DNA of 64,000 nucleotides, from assembly GCA_030159075.1 (NCBI GenBank), contig BROG01000112.1, forward strand, positions 310,001 through 374,000. Direction: 5' to 3'. The notes beneath the pieces are model-generated. The model was not told the DNA's origin. It made no database searches and saw nothing but the letters and a program-made list of their open reading frames with translations. Shown here one piece after another: positions 1-12,130 of the stretch. Within the stretch, counting starts at the first letter, position 1, and each line of letters opens with the position of its first letter. The stretch comes from Atrina japonica (taxonomy: Eukaryota > Mollusca > Bivalvia > Pterioida > Pinnidae). Both the position numbers and the translations under genes were made by a program.

Positions 1-1324
1 ATACATGTTTGAGTATCCCTTTTAAAATCAACTCTACCACTTAATGCAATATACATGTAAAATAAGTTACATGTAACTACTGTATCAAATACATTGTAAT
101 ACATCTGTAGGCAAGTTTATCACAAATGTCAATGTGACTGAAGTTGCACAATGACATATAATTAGATGTACATGCATTTTGGTTTAAACAGTGTGAAATA
201 GACATATGAAAAAGTAGATGTATTTAATACATTGGTCGTGTGGAAGTACATGTACAAGTACATCAAGGGTGATATTTGTACAGTAGTACGTCAGTACACT
301 GCAATTACCTACATCTATGTACTCAAATTGTACTTGTTTATTACATGTAAGTACATGTATGATGTATGTTTATATACATTTTACATACATTGTACATGTA
401 CAAATACTTGTAAAATACATGTGTGCATTTGTACAACAGCCTAGGTGGCTTTTTACATACGTGATAAGAGTAATTAATAGTACCTGTACATGTATCTGCT
501 ATCTACAGGGCAAGTAGGACAAGTTACAAAGCACCTGTTTCATGAAAAGTATAATGATTCAGAAAATGTTGGAGTACAGTGAGGTTAGAAATCTGCATTT
601 TAGATATTTTACTTACATTAGTACATATTTTACTGATGTAATTTATAAACATGCAATTGCAACATCACCATCCATACATGATGAGCATTTATTTTAGTGA
701 AATCAACATTGACACTTCCTAAAGTATCATATTACTTATTACTTCCTATCTCTACAACAGCAGAGAGGTATTGTCCGATTCACATAAGATGGCAGGGCAA
801 AGTAACATTATGATTATCATACAGATGATTCTACTCACTTTTCTGTTATGACAAGCTGCACAAGTAACAAGTTTTATTCCTCACTTACATGTATAACCTC
901 TTATGTATGGTGACAAGTAGGAACGATTACTCTAGTCAGTGTAATTTTAATGTTATGCATTATTACCCAAAATATAAACTCGTCCATTTCAAGGAAGGGT
1001 TCACAAGACTACACACCCGCCAGGTTATATGGATTTTACAAAAATGTGAAGAAGATATATTTATAACAAAGCCACTTGGCACTAACCTAAACACAATGTA
1101 CTCATAAAGTAAAGCGGTAGCACAGTCGGGCCACTGACCAATATACCCTCTGGTCAACTATGGAGTACTAATATACCTTAACATCTTCAGGTTAACTAAA
1201 GCAGACAATGATACCATTAGCCTTATTACTCTTAAGCTTTTAGCACATGGTACATGCATAATCAGCATCATCCAAGATGAACTGGGATTCACAACATAGA
1301 CAATAATAAATGTGGCTACCGACC
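1..1324. other. Gene-free spacer rich in TACATGTA
   Basis: No exon-like structure seen. The first 500 bases are packed with ACATGT/TACATGTA palindromes. Short open frames here are Tyr/Cys/Thr-rich translations of those motifs. Confidence 0.6.
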
Positions 1325-1328
1325 TTAA

Positions 1329-1411
1329 CTCATCAACCCCTAAAAAACAATGGACTCTTCTGTAAATCAATGACTTAAGTCAGCCTAAATGTGTCTTTAA
1401 GGGTGAATGAG
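1329..1411. mobile_element. TTAA-flanked MITE, copy 1 (83 bp)
   Basis: Bounded by TTAA at 1325-1328 and 1412-1415. Termini CTCATCAACCCC and GGGTGAATGAG are imperfect inverted repeats. Body AATGGACTCTTCTGTAAATC is shared with copies near 21.6, 33.05, 44.3, 56.6 and 57.7 kb. The TTAA duplication suggests mobilisation by a piggyBac-like transposase (inference). Confidence 0.75.
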
Positions 1412-1539
1412 TTAATGCTATACAATGTAAGTCAACTAGACATACACAAAAGCCTCGGCCTATAAATTATAATCTGTTTTTTAAGCAATTTAAGCAATAC
1501 AATTGCAACTGACCACAATACCCTCAGTAAACAGCAGCA

Positions 1540-2527
1540 TGCATACAAATTACTACCACTTTCCCTAATACCCAGACATGTCACTGCCTCTAATACCCCC
1601 ATATAATACTGTTATTGCCCATAGTATTGTCACCGCCCCTGATATCCTCAAACAATGGTCACTACCCCTGATATCCTCAAACAATGGTCACTGCCCCTGA
1701 TATCCTCAAACAATTGTCACTGCCCCTGATAGCCTTAAAAAATACAATCACTGTCACTAATACCCACATACAAATTACAATACTATCACACTCATGCAAT
1801 ACTGTCATGGCCCCTAATACCCTCATACAATACTGTCACTGCCCCTAATACAATACTGTCACTGCCCCTAATACCCTCATACAATACTGTCACTGCCCCT
1901 AATACCCTATACAGTACCCTCATACAATACTGTCACTGCCCCTAATACCACTGCCCCTAATACATACAGTACTGTCACAGCCCACTAATACCCTCATACA
2001 ATACCACTGCCCCTAATACCCTCATACAATACTGTCACTGCCACTAATACCCTCATACAATACTGTCACTGCCCCTAATACCCTCATACAATACTGTCAC
2101 TGCCCCTAATACCCTCATACAATACTGTCACTGCCCCTAATACCCTCATACAATGCCCCTACTGTCACTGCCCCTAATACCCTCATACAATACTGTCACT
2201 ACTGTCACCCCTGCCCCTAATACCACTCCCCTAATACAATACAATACTGTCACTCAATAAGCCCTCATACAATACTGCACTGCCTAATATACCTGTCTCA
2301 TACAATATTGTACTGTCACAGCCCCTAATACCCTCATACAATACTGTCACTGCCCCTAATACCCTCATACAATATTGTCACTGCCCCTAATACCCTCATA
2401 CAATGCTGTCACTGACATTAACACATTCGTGCAATACTGTCACTTGCAGTATTACATGTATACATATACCGTCATACATGAACAATACTGTCACGACCCA
2501 TAATACCTCATATAATATTGTCACTAC
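1540..2527. repeat. 31-bp minisatellite, block 1
   Basis: Array of a unit close to TGTCACTGCCCCTAATACCC followed by TCATACAATAC (31 bp), degenerate at both ends and with many partial units. Interrupted at 2528 by an inserted element and resumed at 4077. Confidence 0.9.
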
Positions 2528-4076
2528 CAGGGTTTCCATTTGACTCGAGGTCCCAGGTTTAGACCCCCAAGATTTCACTACAACCCAATTTTGACGCTTG
2601 ACAAATTCACCACAGGGGGTCATTTTGACTCAGTATTTTTACCAAAGAGTCAATCTAAAGTTTGAAGAGTCAATCTAAAGTTTCCAATGAAGATGTGTAA
2701 ACCGATCGACCAATGAAATTGTGTAATTTGATAGCACATGCCTACTGACACTCAGTTTGTTTCAACTGGGCGGTATAATTTAATCTCACCTAAATAAACA
2801 AATATTTTAACAAGATTAACTAATTATTACTGCTGATTGTTAATGACTGTGTAGTGCCAATGAAGCCTGTCGGCAGTTCATGTTTGTTCTCATGGTAAGA
2901 TGCACGAAAGTGGTCGGCATAGGGGAATGAGTTTATTTATTCTGTTTAAAACAAACTGTAACAGCAAACTAATTCCAATTTATCTTATAGTGAGCTTAGA
3001 TTGTTAATATAAAAAATTCATCATCAATACCGACACACTTTTGTACTTTATTCTTTGATCTTTGGCAGAGTAAAATTTGAGCGACTTCATCATGAAGTGC
3101 ATCTGCAAACATCAAAGATTTTTTTCTTACTGAGAATTTGATTGTAGATCTCATCATTTTTCAAATAATGTTTAGTGATTTAAAAGAGTATTTTAGACCA
3201 CAGCTTTATACTGGTTAAAAAATATCTGGGTGATTAGAATGAAGACCAAATTGGACAGTTTATAATCTAGCTAACCACCCCATCCCCCATCGACCGAAAT
3301 CAGCGATGTATAAACCACAGGTTGATTCTACTGGAATTTGTATTTTTTTTTTAATTTTGTTAATTTATCATTTAAAATTTGCATTATTACTAAACACTAT
3401 TGGTGTAATTTTATTCATTTCGAGGTTTTTTCCCTGTTTAGATTATGCCCTGTTTCTGATGATAAACTGTAAATATTGGAGTATATGTACATGTATATAA
3501 TCAGAAACAGGGCATAATCTAAACTGGGAAAAGCCTCAAAATTAAATAAAATTACATCAATAGCATTGAGAAATATTGCAAATAATAACATATTAACAAA
3601 ATGAAAATGTCCTCCAGTACCTGTGGTGTAAACTATCAAGCCTAATGCTTTACTATCATTATTCTTATTATATACATGTGCATTTATATTGCTGCAGAAA
3701 TTATGCCCAGATTTTAAACTTTACTGTTTTGGTAAATCCCATTTTTAAAGAAAAAATAACATAAAATCAGGACAGAATTTCTGCATACCAACCCCCCCCC
3801 AAAAAAAATGGTGGAGGCAAGCCCGATGGAACTCAGAAATGTCCCATGACTAATATGAAGTATGGACAAATAGGGACAAAAATCAAGTCAACATAAAAGA
3901 TTTACTCATTTTAAAGGCAATCAACATGGTAACACATTGTAACCCTAACTGGCTGAGCATTTACAGGTTGTGTAGGCATTGCATCTACATTTACTTGTAA
4001 GTTTGACTCTTGACTCATTATGACTTCAATTTTTAGCTTTGACCCCCAGAATTTTCAGCTCCTAGTGGAAACCCTG
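2528..4076. mobile_element. 1.55-kb inserted element with CAGGGTTTCC ends
   Basis: Interrupts the 31-bp array. Left end CAGGGTTTCC (2528), right end GGAAACCCTG (4067-4076), an exact 10-bp inverted repeat. ACTAC occurs on both sides (2523-2527 and 4077-4081) as a 5-bp target duplication, and deleting the insert restores a normal repeat unit. No transposase frame is visible, so it is non-autonomous. Superfamily not assigned. Confidence 0.75.
3372..3632. repeat. Long inverted repeat inside the 1.55-kb element
   Basis: Arms of about 100 nt flank a centre near 3490. The left arm contains TTTAGATTATGCCCTGTTTC and the right arm its complement starting GAAACAGGGCATAATC. Both strands therefore give near-identical short open frames (shared peptide LDYALFL), which are not genes. 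Confidence 0.85.
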
Positions 4077-4480
4077 ACTACCCATAATACCCTCATACAA
4101 CATTGTCACTACTCATAATACCCACATACAATACTGTCACTGCCACTAATACCCTCATACAATACTGTCACTGCCACTTACACCCTTATACAATATTGTC
4201 ACTGCCACTAATACCCTCATACAACAGTCACTGCCACTTACACCCTCATACAATACTGTCACTGCCACTAATACCCTCATACAATACTGTCACTGCCACT
4301 TACACCCTCATACAATATGGTCACTGCCACTAATACCCTCATACAATACTGTCACTGCCACTTACACCCTCATACAATACTGTCATTGCCACTAATACCC
4401 TAATACTCAAGTCGCTAATTAATGTACACTGCCACTTACACCCTCATACAATACTGTCATTGCCACTAATACCCTTAGGT
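4077..4480. repeat. 31-bp minisatellite, block 2, dimeric
   Basis: Same family as 1540-2527, but units alternate between CTAATACCCTCATAC and CTTACACCCTCATAC versions, giving a 62-bp higher-order period. Confidence 0.85.
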
Positions 4481-4559
4481 AAACATCTGTCACTGGTACT
4501 GGTAGATGGAATGCAACACACTATACTCTACAGTCGCTAATTAATGTACACATAGGTAA

Positions 4560-5100
4560 AATGTAACACACAAAACAGTGCACACTTCAGGTTAATTTTG
4601 AAATGTAGGTCAAACTCAAAGTCATTAGATCAAAAGACAAGGTACCAAAAGAATGGTCTGGTCATAAGAAATCTATTTGGTCCCTTATGATTTTAAAGAT
4701 TTAGCTGAGGTTAAAGTTTCTGAAATGTAGGTCAAAATACAAAGTCAAGGTCACTAGGCCAAAAGACAAGGAACAAAATAAAAGGTCTGGTCATAAGAAA
4801 TCTATATGTGTAATATCAAAGCCTTTTCCCTCATGATTTGAAAGAAATACAGTAAAACCTGCTTCTGCCACCACAGCCCTACTATAAAGATGTTTTCTTG
4901 TGTCCTTATGGAGGTCAGTACATGTATATATACAGGTTTCACTGTAGCTGAGGTTGAAGTTTTTGAAAAGTAGGTCAAAGTCCAAGGTCACTAGGTCAAA
5001 GTACCAGATGAAAGCTCTGGTCACAGGGAATCTATAAGTGAAATATATAAGCCCTGTCCCTTGCGTTTAAAAAGATATGGTCTAGGTTAATGTTTTGTCT
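4560..5100. repeat. About 150-bp tandem repeat (mollusc-type AGGTCAAGGTCACTAGG)
   Basis: Three diverged units share GTAGGTCAAA, AAGGTCACTAGG and TCTGGTCATAAGAAATCTAT. The third is split by the TA-MITE at 4850-4944. Repeats of this wording are familiar from bivalve genomes. Confidence 0.7.
4850..4944. mobile_element. TA-flanked MITE, short copy
   Basis: TA | CAGTAAAACCTG ... CAGGTTTCACTG | TA, a 12-bp terminal inverted repeat with one mismatch. The neighbouring repeat unit supplies the empty site, confirming the borders. TA duplication is typical of Tc1/mariner-mobilised elements. Confidence 0.8.
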
Positions 5101-5194
5101 ACAGACTCTGATTACTACAATAATGACCATTTCCGAGTATGGCATAAGCTCTCCTGACCCTTTTCCCAGTGAGAAAAAAAACCCAGCATACACA

Positions 5195-5415
5195 AGTCAC
5201 TGCCTCTAACTCATGTACAGGTAGGTAAAAAGCAGCACACACTAGTCACTGCCTCTAACTCATGTACAGGTAGGTAAAAAGCAGCACACACTAGTCACTG
5301 CCTCTAACTCATGTACAGGTAGGTAAAAAGCAGCACACACTAGTCACTGCCTCTAACTCATGTACAGGTAGGTAAAAAGCAGCGGTAAAAAGCAGCGGTA
5401 AAAAGCAGCACACAC
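5195..5415. repeat. 49-bp tandem repeat, about four copies
   Basis: Near-identical units containing GTCACTGCCTCTAACTCATG and AGGTAGGTAAAAAGCAGC. The last unit degenerates into short GGTAAAAAGCAGC repeats. Confidence 0.9.
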
Positions 5416-5429
5416 TAGTCACTGCCAAT

Positions 5430-6245
5430 GCTAAGTTTAAAGTAAGCTGAAGCACACAAGCTCGGGGACAGAACCTGATTCTATCTCCATTATACTGAAT
5501 GCAGACCACAAAATAACACGAGAGTAATCGTTCAGTTCTGGTTACGTGGAAGTTATGACAAATACAAATCATGTAACACCCTTTTTGATCTTGATGATAT
5601 CGGTCATTTTTTCCGATATTTTTATATATATTTTAAGACTTGTAGGTTACAATCAATCCTTTTAGCGTAACCTCTAAATGGGTTCCGATGATTTCTGTTA
5701 TTTTGTGACCTGTGAATACACGTATTTATCATTAATTATCATATTATTACACCTAGCCAGGCCTCTCAGATGACACAACAATTCTTCCAAATCTTTATGG
5801 GGAAACCATATGATGGGGCATAAAAGGGCGAGTCTTTATGCTACATGTACAAATACATATAGAAGCAATGGCATACACTGATACAAGAAGCATCTGACTC
5901 TCCTTCAGATGAGACTGAGCTACTGAGCTAAACACAAGTTAATAATTAAGCTGTACAGTATATTTCCCCCTCTATCAAAGATAAGCAATATTAGCTCTAG
6001 CACAAGGGTAGGGAAACTGCTGAATCTCTCTAGGACAATGAAAAAATCATTCCTGAATCTCTGGGACAAATATCAATTTGGCAAGATACTTGTAACTACA
6101 TATACATACAGGGCATACAAGTAAAACTAAAAGGAATAAGTAAATTTAGAATTTTTCATCAGGTAACAAACTCAAGGTACATGTTGAATCTCTGAGAGAA
6201 GATCAGGATCATTCTCTTTAAACTTTAAACATGAAATTAAATTAA
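5430..6245. other. Unassigned spacer
   Basis: Nothing recognisable beyond scattered TACATGTA. No exon-like codon pattern with splice borders found. Confidence 0.5.
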
Positions 6246-6249
6246 ATGT

Positions 6250-6790
6250 AGCTCCTGGGATGATACCGGCTACAACTCTCTCAGGCAAAGTTAAGGCAAA
6301 TCTCTCTGGGACACAGATGACTGCTGAATCTCTCTGAGACAAGGTCAGAGTAAGTTATCTACAGAAAAGATATATGTTCAATCTTTCTGAGACAAAGTCA
6401 AGGTAAATGTTAAATCTTTCTGAGACAAGGTCAAGGTAAATTGTGGAATTGTTCTGAGCAAAGGTCAGGGTAAATGATTAATCTTTGTGAGACAAGGTCA
6501 AGGTAAATTATTGAATCTTTCTGAGAAAAGGTCAAGGTAAATGCTGAATCTTTCTGAAACAAGGTCAAGGTAAATTGTTGAATCTTTCTGAGAAAGGGTC
6601 AAGGTAAATGATGAAATCTTTCTGAGTCAAGGTCAAGGTAAATGTTTTAATTTTTTTTTCTGAGACAAGATCAAGGCAAATGTATATTTTTTTCTGAGAC
6701 AAGGTCAAGGTAAATGATAAATCTTTCTGAGTCAAGGTCAAGGTAAATGTTGAATCTCACTTGGAAACAGATATGATGACTGCTGAATCT
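6250..6790. repeat. About 31-33-bp degenerate minisatellite
   Basis: Repeats of AATCTTTCTGAGACAAGGTC plus AAGGTAAATGTTG, variable in length and sequence, about twelve units, with weaker relatives on both flanks from 6000 to 6920. Confidence 0.85.
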
Positions 6791-7310
6791 CTCTCAAAAA
6801 GGGTAATGTTTTCTAGGAATTAGAAAAAATGTAAATCATAGTTACCTCATATGGACAAGGAAAGAGTCAGAGTTGAATCTCAGAGAGGCAATTATGAATA
6901 TTAATTCTGAATCTCTCCAGAACAAAGTCAGGACAAAGAATACAATGACAGTAAACTGTTAGAACAAAAGAACACATACAATATATCCAACTTATGTTGA
7001 TAAACATGTACAAAGCTACTGATTTTTATCTACATGGTACCTTTAGGCATTGCATGTACCATATGATAAATGAGACTAATTTTTATGAAATCTTAATTTC
7101 CCAATCTTGAGATTATTGAACAAATTCTAAAAAATCATTACTTCCTCAAACTGTACACATTTAGTGATTTAATATGCTCTGAACATTTCAAGTACATGTA
7201 CATACGTGTGTGACTGTTAATGTATCTTGAAATCAAAATAAATTCTGTTTGTCAAGAGTAGAAATGAATGGAGCAAAGACTTTGATGTGTTTTTCCTCGT
7301 TTCACAATGA

Positions 7311-7562
7311 ATTTTGAATGTCGTTTTATGCCACACTCAACAAATTTTCAGTTATATGGTGGTGGCCAGTTTTTAATGGTGGAGGAGAGAACCCAATTAC
7401 AATGTACCTGGGAAGAGACCACCAGCCTTCCGCAAGTAAACTGGCAAACTTTCTCACAAAAATCAGTTTAGATTCCAGCGGGACTCAAACCTGCGTTGAC
7501 AGGAAGTGAGAGACTTCATGATCTAAAGCGTGATGCTCCAACCACTCGGCCACAAAGGCCCC
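7311..7562 (-). mobile_element. SINE-B, tRNA-derived, longest copy
   Basis: Read on the minus strand it starts at 7562 with a tRNA-like head: box A TGGCCGAGTGGTT and box B GGTTTGAGTCCC, spaced as in Leu/Ser-type tRNAs. The body follows with GTGAGAAAGTTTGCCAG and ends near TGAGTGTGGCATAAAACG. Relatives occur near 21.85, 22.65, 33.5, 38.8 and 46.15 kb. Confidence 0.75.
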
Positions 7563-7564
7563 TT

Positions 7565-9400
7565 CACAGCGAAATTGCCAAATATATACACATATGTGCA
7601 GTGTTCCAAGTAGATAGTTAGCCAGGGTGCCCAACCATGTTCTGACCCTTTTAAAAAAATTCCCAATCAACCCTGTAGCTTATTTTTACATGTATACAAA
7701 TCAGGTCTATTTTTCATTTATGAGTGAGGAGACAAAATGCACAACATGGGTCCTTTTTGAAACAATGCAAGTGACCTTTTATTCAGGGGAAAACCCTGCC
7801 CCTCAGAATTTCTAGTCCAGCTGGCACACCTGACATAAATTATGACATCTACTCAACCATGTTTGAAATAAAAATACAAACTTGTGATCTCTCATCATGT
7901 TTTTTCATTGACTAAGGACCCTGATCTTTTATGACACATAAAACATTGTGTGTAAAACACAAATGCCCCAAGTACGACTGAAGTCTAACAGGAACGTGAA
8001 GTTGACAGGTGCATAAGCAGTTTTATACAGAACCTGTCAGTTGATTCCATTGCATTTAATCTTCAATCAAATCTCTCCTTTCATTTTTTTTAAACATTTT
8101 TTTCAAAATATTACAGTAAGACCATATTCAAAAATTAAAATCATAGTTTTTTCTTTTTTTTCTCATACTTAATGGCAAATTTAAAATTAGTTCTGTTTAA
8201 GAAAACTTGCAGAATATCCTATCACAACTTCAAACATGAGTGCACAGAATTAACCTTGAACCTTGCAATTCTTGGGTAATAAAAGTCATTTTCTGACATC
8301 TGGGCACATCGGGCCAATGTGTGAAAAATAATGTAAATTCAAGTCACACACACATATAAGATTCAAGACTTCCATTCATCATAATATGATACCAATATAG
8401 AGAATTTCTTATTTCTCTGAAATTGACTTCTGTCATTCCGTTATCATTCAAAACAATAGATCTACCCCCTTTCAATATGCCAATGGTATATATATATATA
8501 TGAATAATGTCTAGTACTAATTTGTTACCAGACAAAATTTGAAAATACAAAAAACGTAAGAACACTTATCTTCTCTAAAGATGGATGTCTGCTGTATAAA
8601 TTTATGCATTATCCCTACACCAATTTGAGTCACTCGTAGATATGACACAAAATAACCAACACACCTTGGATCACAAAAAGTTCAATGCTTCTCTGGTATT
8701 CTAACTTAAAATGGGGGTGTGTGTATCTGCCAGCTTTGTGTTGATCTTATACTGGCTTTGAATAATGTGTGGCCAAGGAACGCACTGACAGAAGAAAATG
8801 AGATGGTACAATAATGTACCCCCTCCCTCTTCAAGGATAACCATTTCATCTGATCTACATCCACATGTATGTTCGATTCTCAGATGGTTTCACTTATGAG
8901 AACAAAGTTTGTGATTTTAAACTTCTTAAGAATATGAGAAAAGAAGTTGATTTCAATCAATTTAAATCGCGTAAAGTGCGGTTTGAGAAATGGCTGACTG
9001 AAATAATTGAATGGCCGCCATGTTGTCGTTTGGACAAGATGGAATAATTACTTATTGAGAACTCCAAAACAAAATCATACTTACATCAAATTCGTGTTTT
9101 AACGACGTTCTTCTTTTTTTAGGGGCTGTCAAAGAGAACAAATACAAATACTGATAAAAAATTTCACTAAATATTTACAAAATTTCAAGGAATAGGCAAC
9201 TTGTAACGCAATACAAAACAAAGATTTTGGCATTCATCCGGTTGATCGTTGAACAAGGTGTTTACAGGTACAAAACAATGAAAGAAACGAAAAACTATTG
9301 TAATTCTATGAACTTTGATGATTTAATCTAATATATTTAACACCGATTGATACATTCATACATCAGTTTTTACGAAAACAGTAAAATTCTGAAAGTTAAA
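7565..9400. other. Gene-poor spacer with a dispersed repeat
   Basis: Contains GTAAAACACAAATGCCCC at about 7951, also seen near 56.42 kb as GTGAAACACAAATGCCCC, a short dispersed repeat common in bivalve DNA. Otherwise AT-rich; the open frame at 8865-9047 has no recognisable domain. Confidence 0.5.
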
Positions 9401-9406
9401 TTTACA

Positions 9407-9448
9407 ATGGCGGACGCAAGACTAACGAACACACGGGCCCCCTTTCAG
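9407..9448 (+). CDS. Possible first coding exon (weak)
   Basis: ATG in a strong context (ACA ATG GCG GAC) opens 14 codons, MADARLTNTRAPFQ, ending in CAG followed by GTAATTT, a plausible donor. ATGGCGGAC starts are typical of first exons of animal genes. I find no matching downstream exon in the window, so this may be chance. Not recognised. Confidence 0.22.
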
Positions 9449-9704
9449 GTAATTTCGCTGCACACGACAACACTGGTCGATATAATTAATATTTTTCGTG
9501 AAAAAATAGTAAATATACCTTTAAAGACTTCCTCTGTCATATTTGTACTAAAGTTGATCCACAATTATTACAATAATCCACGGTGAAAAGACAGGTCTTC
9601 TATAAGCCGACATAAAGCGGAAACTCTTCGTTAGGAAATGTGTTCCAACGCTCCGTCCCACTTTGCCCTGCTCTCGGTTCATGACCCCTGTCGTTAGCAT
9701 ATTG

Positions 9705-9729
9705 TGACGTCAAGAGTACTTTATATATA
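9705..9729. promoter_or_regulatory. CRE-like palindrome and TATA-like element
   Basis: TGACGTCA, the full CRE palindrome, is at 9705-9712 and TATATATA at 9722-9729. The stretch 9590-9790 is less AT-rich than its surroundings and has several CpGs. The arrangement could be a core promoter, but no transcript can be assigned to it, and the candidate exon at 9407 lies on the wrong side for plus-strand transcription. Confidence 0.25.
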
Positions 9730-9779
9730 GCTCATAACATCATATCTGGTCGAAAGTTGAAGGTTACTTGTGGATCGCT

Positions 9780-10423
9780 TAACGAGCGTAAACAAGACTA
9801 GAGTTATCATTTAATCGAATGATTTTATTAGTATGTATTATTAAACTATACGATTGATTTTTACAATTTTATATCGCGTATCGTAGTTATTAAGTTTATT
9901 TGATTTCTTATACAGAGAAAGAGGTCGTTTTGGATATATCTAGAGTCTACATATATTTTTTAAAACTGAAATCGCCACAGTGCCAGTGGGAAATAATTAT
10001 GATCATCATATGGGCCTAGTTATCTATTCATTTTCAATATTAAGAAAAAAAATTAACAAAATTAGTTACTGGATGTGTTATATACGTCTCTGGATGAACG
10101 ACCAGAATCCAAAGAACATATGAGTAATTATTTATTTATTATAATTTAGATTGATTATTTATCTACATTTGCAAATTTATTTTGATCTAGATAATATTTT
10201 TTTTAAAATTCATTTAGATCTATTTATTTGTAAACTTTATTCACATGTATTTTTTTTATTATTATTTATTCATTTATTATTATTATTTATTTAACTATTT
10301 ATTTATGTTTTATTACTTATATTGGATTTATTTATTTACATGTATAGACCTATTGTTATATATGTTCAAATACAACTAACGTGATTCAATATGGTGATAA
10401 TAAACAAAAACGAATCCTTTAAT

Positions 10424-10426
<3 letters not shown>
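9780..10426. other. AT-rich spacer
   Basis: Long runs of TTATTTATT-type sequence (10120-10345). No gene features seen. Confidence 0.5.

Positions 10427-10481
<55 letters not shown>
10427..10481. repeat. (GA)n microsatellite within a short hairpin
   Basis: About 27 GA units. Flanks ATCCTTTA (10415-10422) and TAAAGGAT (10484-10491) are perfect inverse complements, so the tract sits in the loop of an 8-bp stem. Confidence 0.9.
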
Positions 10482-10483
<2 letters not shown>

Positions 10484-10542
10484 AAAGGATCCTCAAATAT
10501 GGTGGAGACATTCAGGTTGACATTTATTTTGATGGAAACTGG

Positions 10543-11510
10543 ACCGAACATCACCAAATTTACTCATTACTCAAGCTCAACTAACTTTTCATGATTTTAA
10601 GGTAAAAAACCATAATTTATTCTGTAACTGGACATGTTTGTATATTGACGGCATAAGTGAATTGTAGATAATGATAAAAATTATTGCTAATTTGAAGAAA
10701 ACTTCAGAAATATTAAAAAAAAAACTGTTTGAGTACATACTCAAATTTTTAGTACCATACTCAACATATTTATTCATTTTTTACAGGAACATCATATGCT
10801 TCCTAATACCCCAAACTCAAAAGTTTTACAAACGATTATATAGTCAAAATAATAAGATGAAATTTGAGCTTGAGTATTAAGTAAATTTGGTGACTTCGTG
10901 GGGCGGAAGTCACCAAATATACTCAATACTCAAGCTCAACTTTTATATTACTATTTTGACTATAAAATTGTTTATAAAATTTATTAGATTTTAGTGATTA
11001 TCATTATTTACAATTGTATGCTGTAAATATACAAACATGTCCAGTTGTAGAATAAAGTTTCCATGTTTTTACCTTAAAATCGTGAAAAATTAGTTGAGCT
11101 TGAGTACTGAGTTACTTTGGGTCCGGGCTGGAAGTCACCAAATTTACTCAATACTCAAGCCCAACTTTTATTTTGTTATTTTGACTGTATAATCACTTGT
11201 AAATTTTTGGGTTTGAGTAATTAGGAAACACATTATTATTTTTTATCATTCACATATAAATTTTTGCATTACACTTATGATTTTCATGTAAAAATGAAGA
11301 AATAGGTTGGGTACAATACTTAAATTATTTTTTAATATTTCTTAAGTTTTCTTCAAATTAGCAATAATTATGATCATCATGTACAATTATATGCTGTCAA
11401 TATGCAAATATGTCCAGTTACAGAATCGATTTTGCGTGTTTTTACCTTAAAAAAACACGAAAAGTTAGTTGACCTTGAGTACTGAGTAAATTTGGTGACT
11501 TTGGGCCCTG
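10543..11510. mobile_element. Three tandem inverted-repeat elements (CACCAAATTTACTC family)
   Basis: Each unit begins TCACCAAATTTACTCA...CTCAAGC and ends in its complement (TTGAGTACTGAGTAAATTTG). Units at about 10543-10903, 10905-11122 and 11130-11510. Interiors share CTGTAACTGGACATG and the CTTCAGAAATATTAAAA region, partly in inverted order. A separate single copy is at 53927-54178. Confidence 0.75.
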
Positions 11511-11553
11511 AAAGGACACTGAGAGGAAACAAGGCAAAACATGTACGGAACTG

Positions 11554-11947
<394 letters not shown>

Positions 11948-12130
11948 TACATACATGTATTTGGATATTGAAAATTCTAATAGAACATTTATATTTACGT
12001 CGCCCGAGATAATATTGACGGTAATTCACCGTGCGGAGGAATCTGTAAGGAAACATATAACGTTTAAAAAAATATCACCAACCAAACAAATATAAGTAGG
12101 CTCTATGTATGATATCATACAATTATTGAC

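Noticed and set aside
1540..4480. Regular direct repeats resembling a CRISPR array
   Set aside because: The repeats are contiguous minisatellite units without unique spacers, in a eukaryotic context, with no cas genes.
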